Source: Mesonia aquimarina
Lineage (GTDB): Bacteria > Bacteroidota > Bacteroidia > Flavobacteriales > Flavobacteriaceae
DNA: 64,000 nt
Reading direction: 5' to 3'
Assembly: GCF_003667275.1 (NCBI RefSeq)
Contig: NZ_RCNV01000014.1
Span: forward strand, 1-64,000
Positions within the stretch are counted from its first letter, which is position 1; every line of letters starts with the position of its first letter. The translations under genes were made by a program, and so were the position numbers. Under the pieces are notes generated by a model, which was not told the DNA's origin, searched no databases, and saw only the letters and a program-made list of their open reading frames with translations. This document shows, piece by piece, positions 51,669 through 61,100 of the stretch.

Positions 51669-53528
51669 TTAGCTTTTTTTGTTAAAACTAGAGGTGTCGG
51701 TTAATGATTTTATAAAAGCGATTAAATCATTTTTTTCTTGTTCAGTAAGATTTAATTCGTCTGGAGCAAGTGTTTGGTTAGTTACTTCTAAGCCTTGTCC
51801 CGCACCGCCGCCTTTGTTATAAAAATCAATAACTTCTTCTAACGTTTTATAAGCGCCGTTATGAAAATATGGAGCGGTAACTTCAGCATTTCTAACCGAT
51901 GTGGTTTTAAAGGATTTTTCGTAAATCCATGCTTTTTCATTGTGAACGAGACTTTCAATTCTGCCCTCGTCCGGATCCAATTTTATATTGTTAGACTTCG
52001 GGTCTTCTAAAACGCCTAAAATTTCACTTTCAGAATCACTGTAAAATGGCGGAACTAAACCGGCAAAGGTAGGAGAGAAGTGGCAAGTGGCACAAGCTGC
52101 TTTTCCCATAAATAAATTGAAACCGCGTTTTATTGAAGGATCAGGAGCTTGATTTCTATTTCTGATATATTTATCGAACGTGCTATTCCAAGACGTAAGC
52201 GAAGCTACATAAGAAGTAAGCGCTTTTGAAAATTGTTGACGCGAAATTTCTTCTGTATTAAAAATTTCTTTAAAACCATTTTTGTAGGTTTTATCGGTTT
52301 CTAATTTTTCTAAAATAGAACTATAGGCCGTATTAAATTCATCTGAATTAAAAATTACATGTTCGGCTTGTTGCTCTAAAGTAAACGCACGCAGGTCATA
52401 AAAATACCGATCTGCATACACCGAGTTAAGTAGACTTGGAGAGTTTCGTAAAACCGTTTTTCCTTGCACATTGCTTTCTGATTTTGCTTTGCCGTCGGTA
52501 AAAGCCAAGTTAGGATTGTGACAAGAAGCACAACTAATTTTTTTATTATTGCTCAGATTTTTATCGTAAAATAATTTTTCGCCTAGTGTTTTTAGTTGCG
52601 GACTGTCTTCTTTCTCTTTTAAAGCGGTAAAAAAATAAGGGTTTAAAAATTCTGAAGAAAAAATAGAAGTACTTTCAGGATTCCAAGCTGAAGAATTTAC
52701 TAAAAAATCGGGTGTTTTTTTTGATTGAAAAATCTTCAATTCTTCATAAATAGGTTCAACATGCTGCGTTAAAAATTCATAACGATCAAAAGAATTAAAA
52801 TCATTATTTTCATCCAAAAAAGAAATCGCATTTTTAAAGTCGGTTAAGATTTTTTTATGTTCTTTTTGATGATGTTGCGGAGAAAATTCAGCAAAAAAGT
52901 CATGCATACTTTGTAAAGAAATACGAGCTTCTTCTAACGCATTTAGCGATCCGGGCGTGTCAAAACCACTTACGCCAAGTGTAAAAATTCTGATTAACTG
53001 CATGCGCATCGCCACAATTTCCTCTTCCGGGTTTATGTTTTTTTGCTGAATTCCGTTTTCTAATAATTTATAATGATTAAGAAGCTTTTTCGCAACCGAA
53101 GACACCAAGTTTTTTTCTTCAGTCGGATTTTCTGTATAGACCAGTTCGTCTAATACTTGTAAGCCTTCCGGCGGAACAACATCTGGTAAGGCACCGGATT
53201 TTTCAATCTGTAAAAGCGGCGCACCGTTTATATGAGAATTGACATAGTCGTGATAATGAAAATCGAGGTAGAATTCTATTTTCTTATAAGTTAAACGTGC
53301 ATTTTTTACAGCTTTTTGTACTGAATCTATTTTGATTTTATCAAGTTTAAAAGCTTCAGCTGTCTGATCTAATTTTTTTAACGAAGTTTCAAATTCTTTG
53401 GTATATTGAGCAAATAAAGTTGATGTTTTTTGATAAGAATTCTTTTCGTCTGTAAATGAAAAAAAACAAGTAAGAATAGTGATTCCTATTCCTATAATAT
53501 AAAAGCGAATACTGTATAGATGGTGCAT
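51669..53528 (-). CDS. Dihaem cytochrome c peroxidase (CCP/MauG family) with long N-terminal domain
   Basis: 619 residues from the preferred ATG. A signal or anchor helix (FYIIGIGITILTCFF) comes first. About 280 residues of mostly helical sequence of unknown role follow. The dihaem peroxidase domain has haem-binding CASCH (Cys333) and CATCH (Cys479) and ends with a typical VTAPYFHNGAYKTLEEVIDFY segment. The protein probably reduces hydrogen peroxide in the periplasm. The start at 53555 is rejected because a TAGGTTTG promoter box covers it. The N-terminal domain is longer than in standard CCPs. Confidence 0.88.
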   Translation of the reverse strand: MHHLYSIRFYIIGIGITILTCFFSFTDEKNSYQKTSTLFAQYTKEFETSLKKLDQTAEAFKLDKIKIDSVQKAVKNARLTYKKIEFYLDFHYHDYVNSHINGAPLLQIEKSGALPDVVPPEGLQVLDELVYTENPTEEKNLVSSVAKKLLNHYKLLENGIQQKNINPEEEIVAMRMQLIRIFTLGVSGFDTPGSLNALEEARISLQSMHDFFAEFSPQHHQKEHKKILTDFKNAISFLDENNDFNSFDRYEFLTQHVEPIYEELKIFQSKKTPDFLVNSSAWNPESTSIFSSEFLNPYFFTALKEKEDSPQLKTLGEKLFYDKNLSNNKKISCASCHNPNLAFTDGKAKSESNVQGKTVLRNSPSLLNSVYADRYFYDLRAFTLEQQAEHVIFNSDEFNTAYSSILEKLETDKTYKNGFKEIFNTEEISRQQFSKALTSYVASLTSWNSTFDKYIRNRNQAPDPSIKRGFNLFMGKAACATCHFSPTFAGLVPPFYSDSESEILGVLEDPKSNNIKLDPDEGRIESLVHNEKAWIYEKSFKTTSVRNAEVTAPYFHNGAYKTLEEVIDFYNKGGGAGQGLEVTNQTLAPDELNLTEQEKNDLIAFIKSLTDTSSFNKKS

Positions 53529-53552
53529 GAAATTATAATTTTTTTGAACCTC

Positions 53553-53560
53553 CAAACCTA
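53553..53560 (-). promoter_or_regulatory. -7 promoter box for the cytochrome c peroxidase gene
   Basis: The minus strand reads TAGGTTTG, a perfect TAnnTTTG box, 24 bp before the ATG at 53528. Confidence 0.5.
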
Positions 53561-53637
53561 AATCTTACTGAAAAAAATTAGGTTAATAAATAATTATATT
53601 AGCGTTAAATAGGTAGAAAATTAAATTGTAAAATAAT

Positions 53638-54165
53638 ATGATAGAAACGGAGGAACTCCTACTTAGGCCTATTACCAGTAAAGATAATGTACAGTTTTTT
53701 AGTTATCGATCTGATGCAGAAACCAATAAGTATCAGAATTTTGTACCTCAAAAATTAGCAGAAGTTGATGCCTTTATTGCGAAAAATCCTACTGAATTTA
53801 ACCAACCCAATACTTGGTTTCAATTGGTAATCATTAAGAGAGAGAGCGATAAAATTATAGGAGATATTGGTATTCACTTTATTAAAGGTGGCTTGCAATG
53901 TGAGATTGGTTGTACTTTGGCAAAGCAATATCAAGGGAAAGGTTATGCCTTCAGAGCCATGAAAATATGCATAGATTTTTTGTTTTGTACATTAGATAAA
54001 CATCGCATAACAGCTTCTGTGGATCCCAAGAATAGTAAATCAATTCAACTTTTAGAGCGATTAAAATTTAGAAAAGAAGCTCATTTTAAAGAAGCTTTAC
54101 TGATAAAAGGAGAATGGGTAGATGATGTAATTTATGGACTACTTAAAGAAGAGTGGGTGGCGTAA
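53638..54165 (+). CDS. GNAT-family N-acetyltransferase (RimJ/RimL-like)
   Basis: 175 residues starting with the RimJ/RimL-like IETEELLLRPITSKD. The acetyl-CoA pyrophosphate-binding loop is visible in KQYQGKGYAFRAMKI, and VDPKNSKSIQLLERLKF is the typical substrate-facing helix. The substrate could be a ribosomal protein N-terminus or a small amine, such as an antibiotic; the sequence does not decide. The gene opens the accessory region and is followed by two small lipoproteins. Confidence 0.9.
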   Translation: MIETEELLLRPITSKDNVQFFSYRSDAETNKYQNFVPQKLAEVDAFIAKNPTEFNQPNTWFQLVIIKRESDKIIGDIGIHFIKGGLQCEIGCTLAKQYQGKGYAFRAMKICIDFLFCTLDKHRITASVDPKNSKSIQLLERLKFRKEAHFKEALLIKGEWVDDVIYGLLKEEWVA

Positions 54166-54196
54166 TTATTGGATTAGAAATTAAGTTTTGAGTTTT

Positions 54197-54604
54197 ATGA
54201 ATATGAAATATAAACACCTTATAAGATTACTTGTGAAATGCATTTTTTTATACTTAATGTTTTCTTCTTGTAAAAAAGAGTACAGCTGTCTTAAAAAAAT
54301 ACACTTTGAAAGAAATAATAAAGCCGTTGGTGCAGATGTATTAGAATTAACGTTTTACTCTACTATTTCTCCTGCAAAAGAGAAAATTGTTGGAGAATTA
54401 AAATTTGAGGATCATAAGATTTCTTTTGGAAGTTATAGTATTACCAAATTTAAAGAAAATTTATATCAAGTTGAATATATGACTTCTGAATTTATAGGTG
54501 TTCCAGAAGAAAAAGTTGATAAATTAATTCAAAACAAAAAATTAATAGTCAACATTGAAAATAATTTTTTTGGTGAGGTCAATCAGGTAATGAAATGTCT
54601 TTAA
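54197..54604 (+). CDS. Small lipoprotein of unknown function
   Basis: About 135 residues. The N-terminal helix LIRLLVKCIFLYLMFSSC ends in a lipobox (FSSC), with the lipidated Cys near residue 25. The mature part is charged and shows no family motif I recognise. The start may also be ATG 54203 or TTG 54188. Ribosome-binding sequence is weak at all of them, as is usual in this group. It lies 31 bp after the acetyltransferase gene. Close spacing with the next lipoprotein gene (16 bp) suggests one transcript. Confidence 0.65.
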   Translation: MNMKYKHLIRLLVKCIFLYLMFSSCKKEYSCLKKIHFERNNKAVGADVLELTFYSTISPAKEKIVGELKFEDHKISFGSYSITKFKENLYQVEYMTSEFIGVPEEKVDKLIQNKKLIVNIENNFFGEVNQVMKCL

Positions 54605-54620
54605 AAACGAAATTTAACTT

Positions 54621-55082
54621 ATGGTACTAAAAGAGATAAATTTGATTAGAGAGTTAAAGAGAAAATTTATTTTTACTATTATAATTGTTTTGTTGATTTC
54701 TTGTATAGATAAAAAACAGAATGAGGTCATAAATAATGAGTCAGAGGTTGTTTTTTTTCTAAAAAATGGAAAAACAGGTGAATTTAAAGTTCAAGAATTA
54801 GATTCTATAGAAAATGTTTATTTAATACTTGTAACTAATAAAAATGGTTCATTTAAGATATTAACTTCTAAATTGGAAAATCAACAGGGTTGTGAAAAAA
54901 TTAAAATAGGTAGTTATTATAATTTTGATTTAAGAAATGTTTTTGATGATCAAATAAATGCTGTAGAAATAGATGGTGTTTTATATAATGGAGTAGAAGT
55001 TCCCCTAGAAAAAGACGCCAAAACCGATTTGTATTATTGTTCAAATTTAGCGGGTCTTTGCTTCATTGAACAGAAAAAGTGA
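54621..55082 (+). CDS. Second small lipoprotein of unknown function
   Basis: 153 residues. A basic N-terminus and hydrophobic helix (FIFTIIIVLLISC) end in lipobox LISC with Cys near 28. The mature part has a beta-rich look (FFLKNGKTGEFKVQEL, VYLILVTNKNGSFKIL) and two late cysteines (YYCSNLAGLC). I recognise no family. It has no visible sequence similarity to the lipoprotein before it. A 361-bp gap follows, so the gene ends this unit. Confidence 0.65.
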   Translation: MVLKEINLIRELKRKFIFTIIIVLLISCIDKKQNEVINNESEVVFFLKNGKTGEFKVQELDSIENVYLILVTNKNGSFKILTSKLENQQGCEKIKIGSYYNFDLRNVFDDQINAVEIDGVLYNGVEVPLEKDAKTDLYYCSNLAGLCFIEQKK

Positions 55083-55443
55083 TACTGTTTTTTAGCTCCT
55101 TCGTTAGCGTTCTACTGAATTTATGAAAAACAATTTATGCTTTAAAATATTAAAAGAGTCGTAAAAAATGTAACGTGTATAGACGAAAATACAGGTTGAT
55201 GAATTTTTGAGTTGGATAAACATCGGTAATAGCTTCTGTTAACACTGAAAGTATAAAATCAATTTTACTACTAATAAAGTTGATAAGAAGTAGTTAATGA
55301 AGAGGGTGTGAATGAGTCGAAGGGATATAATTTTTATTAAATTTAACACAATATTAACTTAATTATTATTTAGTTATATCTTAATTAGTAGATTAAGTGT
55401 TAAATGTTTAACATGTTTTAATATTTGAAAGCTGTTTTATCTT
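55083..55443. other. 361-bp AT-rich intergenic region
   Basis: No reading frame, tRNA or clear terminator is visible. A short 6-bp palindrome (CTTAAT / ATTAAG) lies at 55380-55397 and an imperfect -7-like AATATTTG at 55420-55427, before the broken T9SS gene. It probably holds that gene's promoter. Nothing else stands out. Confidence 0.5.
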
Positions 55444-58155
55444 ATGGATTATCGTAATTTTTTATATATCTTTTTTTTTCTTTTCGGTTTTTTTAGTATT
55501 GCTCAAAATTTTCCCGGTGGGGTTACAGGAGCAGAGGTGTGGTTTGTTGTAGATCATAATATGATGGCAAATGATCAATTTCTTAATTACAGTCAATCGA
55601 ATATTATAAAAGAATTAAATAATTGTGGTAATATAGATAAGGATTATATTAATTTTAATGAAGCTATTGCTACAGATAAATTATGTTTGTCTTATATTGC
55701 TTCGTTAGAAAATTCTATTGCACGAAATGTGTTTTTTGTTGGAGTTCCAAAAAATTAATCAGTTGCTTATTCTAATGTAGCTACATCTTGGCGAAGTGAT
55801 TTTAATCAACAAACTTATCCTCAAATTGCTTCTTCTGTAAAAAATCAATTTGGTCTCAGTAATCAAAATTCTTTTTTGGATGAACTTTCTTCCTCCTATA
55901 GTAGTGTAAATAATGCCCAAGTTAATTTTTATCATTGGAACAAATATCGATTACAGGAAAAATATAAAAGTCATGGAAGAGAAGGAGAGACTCAATTCTA
56001 TATAGGTAAGCAATTTGTTCTTCCTTCAAATGACAATTCTCAAGCTGATTTTAATGGCAAATTTCCAGAATATATTTCCTTTCCACATGAATTAAACCCA
56101 AACGAACGAAATCGAGTTGAATCATATTTAGCCTTAAAGTATGGTTTGACTTTGGAAGAAGTGTCTTACCGGAATGCTATAAATATTGTCTTTTGGAAAA
56201 AAGAAAATTATAATATTTTTCATAAGCGTATTTTCGGTATAGGACGCGATAAGATTTCTAATTTGAATCAGTTAATTAGTGAAAGTACGCATAATTTAGA
56301 TTTTTTAACAGTTTCAGTTGGTGAGTTTGCTGATACTAATAAAGAAAAACAGGCTCAAGTAAATATTCCTGATAATAATTTTATTGTATTTGGAGATAAT
56401 GGAGGAGGTTTAAGTCCAGGAACTCAAAATGATGTTGGTGTGAGATTATTACAACGTAAGTGGCTTTCTCAAAATACCGGTAAAGAAACAAGTAGTTTTC
56501 CTTTATTTTTCAAATTGAATATAGCTCCTTGGCTCTCTGTTTTATCTGATCCAGAAATTAAATTATGGATGCTTCACGATAAGAATGTAACCAATCAGGA
56601 ATTATCTGATTTCAATAACAATTATGTTGACTATTACGAGCCTGATGATATAACCTCAAGCGGATATGCGATTTTTGAAAAAAAATATTTTGATCCGGAT
56701 AGTAGTTATTACGATCAGTTTACTTTCGGTATTGGTCCAGAAATAATAGTACAGGTTCGTTTTCCACCTGACCAATGTAATAGACCTAAATTAAATGCTG
56801 AGGTGGTGATTACTGGAGGGAAAGCTCCTTATAATATTATGATACATGGACCTTATAATTATCACGAAGAATTTAATATATCAAACAATACACTAAATCT
56901 ACAGGATTTGTCTGCTGGTGATTATACGGTGGTAGTAACAGATGTTAATCATGTAGAAGCGGAAACAGAGTTTGAAGTTGTACCTACACAGATAGAGGTT
57001 GATTTAGGTCCTGACTTAACTTTAACAGCTAGTCAGTCACAGATAATTTTAGATGCAGGACAAGGGGTTAATGATCCTGAAGCAACCTTTGAGTGGTTCA
57101 AAGATAATGCCTCTTTAGAGCATTATGAGTCAGAGTACACTGTTGAAGAGCCGGGAGAATATAAAGTTATTATTACAAGTGGAAATAGGGCCTGTGAAGT
57201 ATCTGATAGCATTTTGATTGAATACGAGTTTTCAGGAATCTTTGAAACGGAGGTGATATGTGAAGAAAATCAAGGTTTGTTGTTTGGAGAATTATTGGGG
57301 GGTGTCCCTAATTATAATGTTAAAGTGTTTGATATAAATAATAATGAAATCAATAACTTGCCAACCAACGGACAAATAGAGTTGTATTTAAATTATGGAA
57401 GTTATACTCTCAAATTCGAAGATGCAATTGGAAATACTTTCGAAGAACAGGTTGTTATAGAAGATCCTTTAGAAGGAATCGATTTGGATATTTACTCTCA
57501 ACTTTCTGCACAGTGTCAACTCACCTATGAGCCTTCTTCATCTTCATATCCTTGGCTCGCGGGAGGTTGTGTGGCAATACCTATAATTCTTGATGCTTCT
57601 CTTTTGGTAAGTAATCCAAATGTAGAATATGAGTGGTCATATACCAATACAAGCGGGTTTTGTAATGTGACAAATGAAGTATTCAGTTCTAATCCTACTA
57701 TTGAAATTAATGATGCTATTGGACTAGATGAATGCGGTGGAGGCCATCATGAAATTACAATAAAGATTACTAATACTTTAACGGATTGTTATATTTCTCA
57801 AACCTTTGCTTCAAAATCATATTGGTCACCTGAGGTTGAGCCTACTTCGTTAACACAAGAAAATGAAATTTCCACAGCAAAAAAGAATGGAGAGGAGAAA
57901 AATTCTTATTTGACTACTCGAGTTTATCCTAATCCTAGTGATCCTGATAACACATTCTATCATGAAGTAAGTATAAACGAAAAAACAGATGTTAAAGTTG
58001 AAGTATATACAGTTGCAGGCTCATTGCTGTTTCAAACAAATTTAACAGGTGAAAGTTTTTATCAACTTCCCCTTAACCTCTCAACTTCCGGTGTATATTT
58101 TATAGTAACTACATCAAATCAAACTGTCAAAACCGATCGATTAATTATCCGATAA
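55444..58155 (+). pseudogene. T9SS surface protein gene interrupted by an in-frame stop
   Basis: Two reading frames in the same phase (55444-55758 and 55876-58155) are joined by open sequence. The only break is TAA at 55756-55758 (AAA AAT TAA TCA GTT). Without it the product is about 903 residues. It would have a signal peptide (FFSIAQ) and a DUF8202-like region of the type common in Flavobacteria (FPHELNPNERNRVESYLALKYG, IFGIGRDKISNLNQ). An Ig/SprB-like repeat (VVITGGKAPYNIMI) comes next, then a T9SS tail starting RVYPNPSDPDNTF. The start of the SpvB-like gene lies 9 bp after its stop. It may be a pseudogene, a sequencing error, or read through. Confidence 0.82.
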
Positions 58156-58164
58156 TTTTATTTT

Positions 58165-61100
58165 ATGAAAGTTAATTTTTTTAAGAAAATAAGGACTTCC
58201 TACATAGCAAGCACCTTAGGAACAACTATACTGAGTAATATAATGGTTTTTGGCCAGCCAATTTTACAACTTCATTCTTTGGTAGAAACTAAATTGCCAC
58301 TTGAAAATAATGTGATAAAAATAATAGAAAGCCCAAAATTAAAAGAAGAAAAAGAAAACAAGATTTTTTGGGCTAAGCAAGGAGAAGGGAAAATAGGAAT
58401 GTTTAGCTCCAAAGATGTTGAAAATCCCTCAGATAACCTTTTTATTGTAGACATTCCTGAAAATATAAGTATTGAAAAATATACAGTGAAATTACATTAT
58501 GATTTATATGGATTGTCTGAAGCAAATCAAACCACAAAAAGTATTAATAACGAAGTAGCTTATGGAGGGGTTTTACTGGAAAAGAATAAGGTCTGGAAAA
58601 GTGTAAGTGAAGAAATTCCACCTACAAGCTTAAAAAAGGGGAAAAATGAAATTTTCTTTTCTAGAAGGAGGGATTTAGCATATCAATATAATATAAAAAA
58701 ACTTAGAGTTGAGCTTATTCCAAAAAATAAAGATCTAATTCATTTAATTGATTCACTAGTAAGTTATAATGGAAAACTTTCTGTATCAGGCTATTCAGCT
58801 AATAAAAACTTAAGCTTTTTAGAGATAAATGGAAGAAAAGCGACCTTAGTTAATGGGAGGTTTGAAATCCTTATTGATTCGGTGCCAAGCTCACAAGCAA
58901 GTTTAAAAATTAAATATAAAACAGCGACGGGGCAATTAAAACAAGAATTATTTCCTATATCACATACAAAATCTTCCTCATTAATTTATTTTGATGAAGA
59001 TGGTGATCATTTAGAAAGCGATGACATAACTGTTAATGAAAGTAAAGAAAACTCATTTTATGCTGCAAAGTTAAGTCCCGGAGATTATTCTAAGAATAGA
59101 CAATTTAAGTTAACGGTTAAAGGGCTTTATTTTAAGGATATTCGACCTTTAAACCCAGATCTTGTAAATGTGACAGAAGGAAAGTTTTTAGCTTACCGGC
59201 TTAAAAGGAAAATTAATAAAAAGGATAGTCTTTCTTTTAAACTTCATTTAAAGTTTGATACAGGCAAAATACCAAATGGATATTCTCCGAAAGATATACG
59301 AACTCTTTACTACAATAGAACACAAAAAAAATGGAAACCTTTACCTATAGATAGTTTAGATTACAAAAAAAAAGAAATCATATCTACTATATATAATGAA
59401 AATGAAACAGATTATATTAATGGTATTATAAAAACTCCAGAATCTCCAGAAACCGGTAGTTTTACTCCAACTATGCTTTCAGATATGGAGTATGCAAACC
59501 CTACATCAGGGGTAGTAGGTATAGCGCCTCCTAAGCCCAATAATAGAGGAACGCTACAGACTACGTTTCCTTTGAAAATACCAAAAGGAAGAAATGGAAT
59601 GCAGCCATCCCTACAGGTTTCCTATAATAGTGAAGCAGGAAACGGATGGATGGGAATCGGTTGGAATATAACAACTCCCTCCGTTAGCTTAAATACAAAG
59701 TGGGGCGTCCCCCAGTTTATTGAAGGAAAAGAATCAGAACTATATATACTAAATGGAAATGACCTTGTCATAAAAGAAGGAAACAGTTATACGAACCCTC
59801 ATCGGCAAACTAGTATATCCCGCTCCCCTAACAGAAGATTTTACAAGAGGATAGAAGGGGAATATCAAAAGATCATCCGACATGGCGATCAAATTCACAA
59901 TTATTGGTGGGAAATAACCGATAGATATGGAAATAAACAATATTATGGAGGGGATCCAGATCAGGGAGTAATTGAGAATTCGGTTATACGGACGGAAGAA
60001 GGTGCCATTGCTCACTGGGCACTTTCAAAAAAAGAAGATCCTTTTGGTAACACTGTGAACTATACTTATCACAATGCTCAATCTACAATTAGTGATGGAC
60101 AGTCTGGTCAATTTCAAGGGCAAGAATTCTATCCGAAAAAAATAGAATATACCAAACATCCTTCCTTAAACAATTTTTATGAAATAGAATTCAAAAGAAA
60201 CTCTTATTCAATACCTAGCAGTAGTAGTGTGACACGTAACGATAAAATAATAAATGCTAGAAAGGGATTTATACAGTTTACTGATGACTTGCTGACGGAA
60301 ATTCATGTCTCCTATATTGAAAATTCAGTTAGTCAACGAATAAGGTCTTATAAATTTGAATACCAACCTGTAGCGTTTAAAAAAATGCAATTAAACAGTA
60401 TTGCTGAGTTTGATGCTAATGATGACCTGTTTTATACTAATACCTTGGAATATTATGGTTTAACATCAGGAGATGAAAATAATCTATATGGTTCTGAGAC
60501 TATATATGCCGGAAATAACGATAATTGGATTACTACTGATGCGTCAGTTTTGTTAATGTCTGGAATACCGTCGAGCATGATTTTACAAGGATCATCATTG
60601 GGTACTTCTAAATCTACGGGAATATCTGGCGGTATAAGAGTAGGTGTTGGTTTAGGTTCGAACGTTTTCTCAAAAGGTAAATCAGCAGGTGGTACCATTA
60701 GCTTTAGTAAAAGTTGGCAACAAGGACTTATCTCTTTATTTGATGTTAATGGAGATGGTCTGCCTGATAAGGTTTTTAGAGATAATAATGATGTGCTTTA
60801 CAGAGAAAATACAGGGAATGGTTTTAGTAATACTGTATACAATTTGAATGGAATAGATCATTTTAATACAGTAGAATCACGCACAACTTCTGGTGGATTT
60901 GATGCAAGTTTTTTTGGCGCAAGTATTGGGAAAAGCTGGAGTAAAACTCGTATAAGAACAGAGAATTTTTTTGTTGATAGAAACGGAGACGGGTTACCGG
61001 ATATCGTAAATGGGGGAAGGTTTTTATTTAATACTGCTAGTAATGGAAATTTTCAAGAGAGAAGTTTTAGTAGTGATATTGGGACATCAGAAAATTTTAT

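Noticed and set aside
55756-55875. Frameshift in the T9SS gene
   Set aside because: The two parts are in the same phase and the sequence between is open, so the break is a point stop codon and not an indel.
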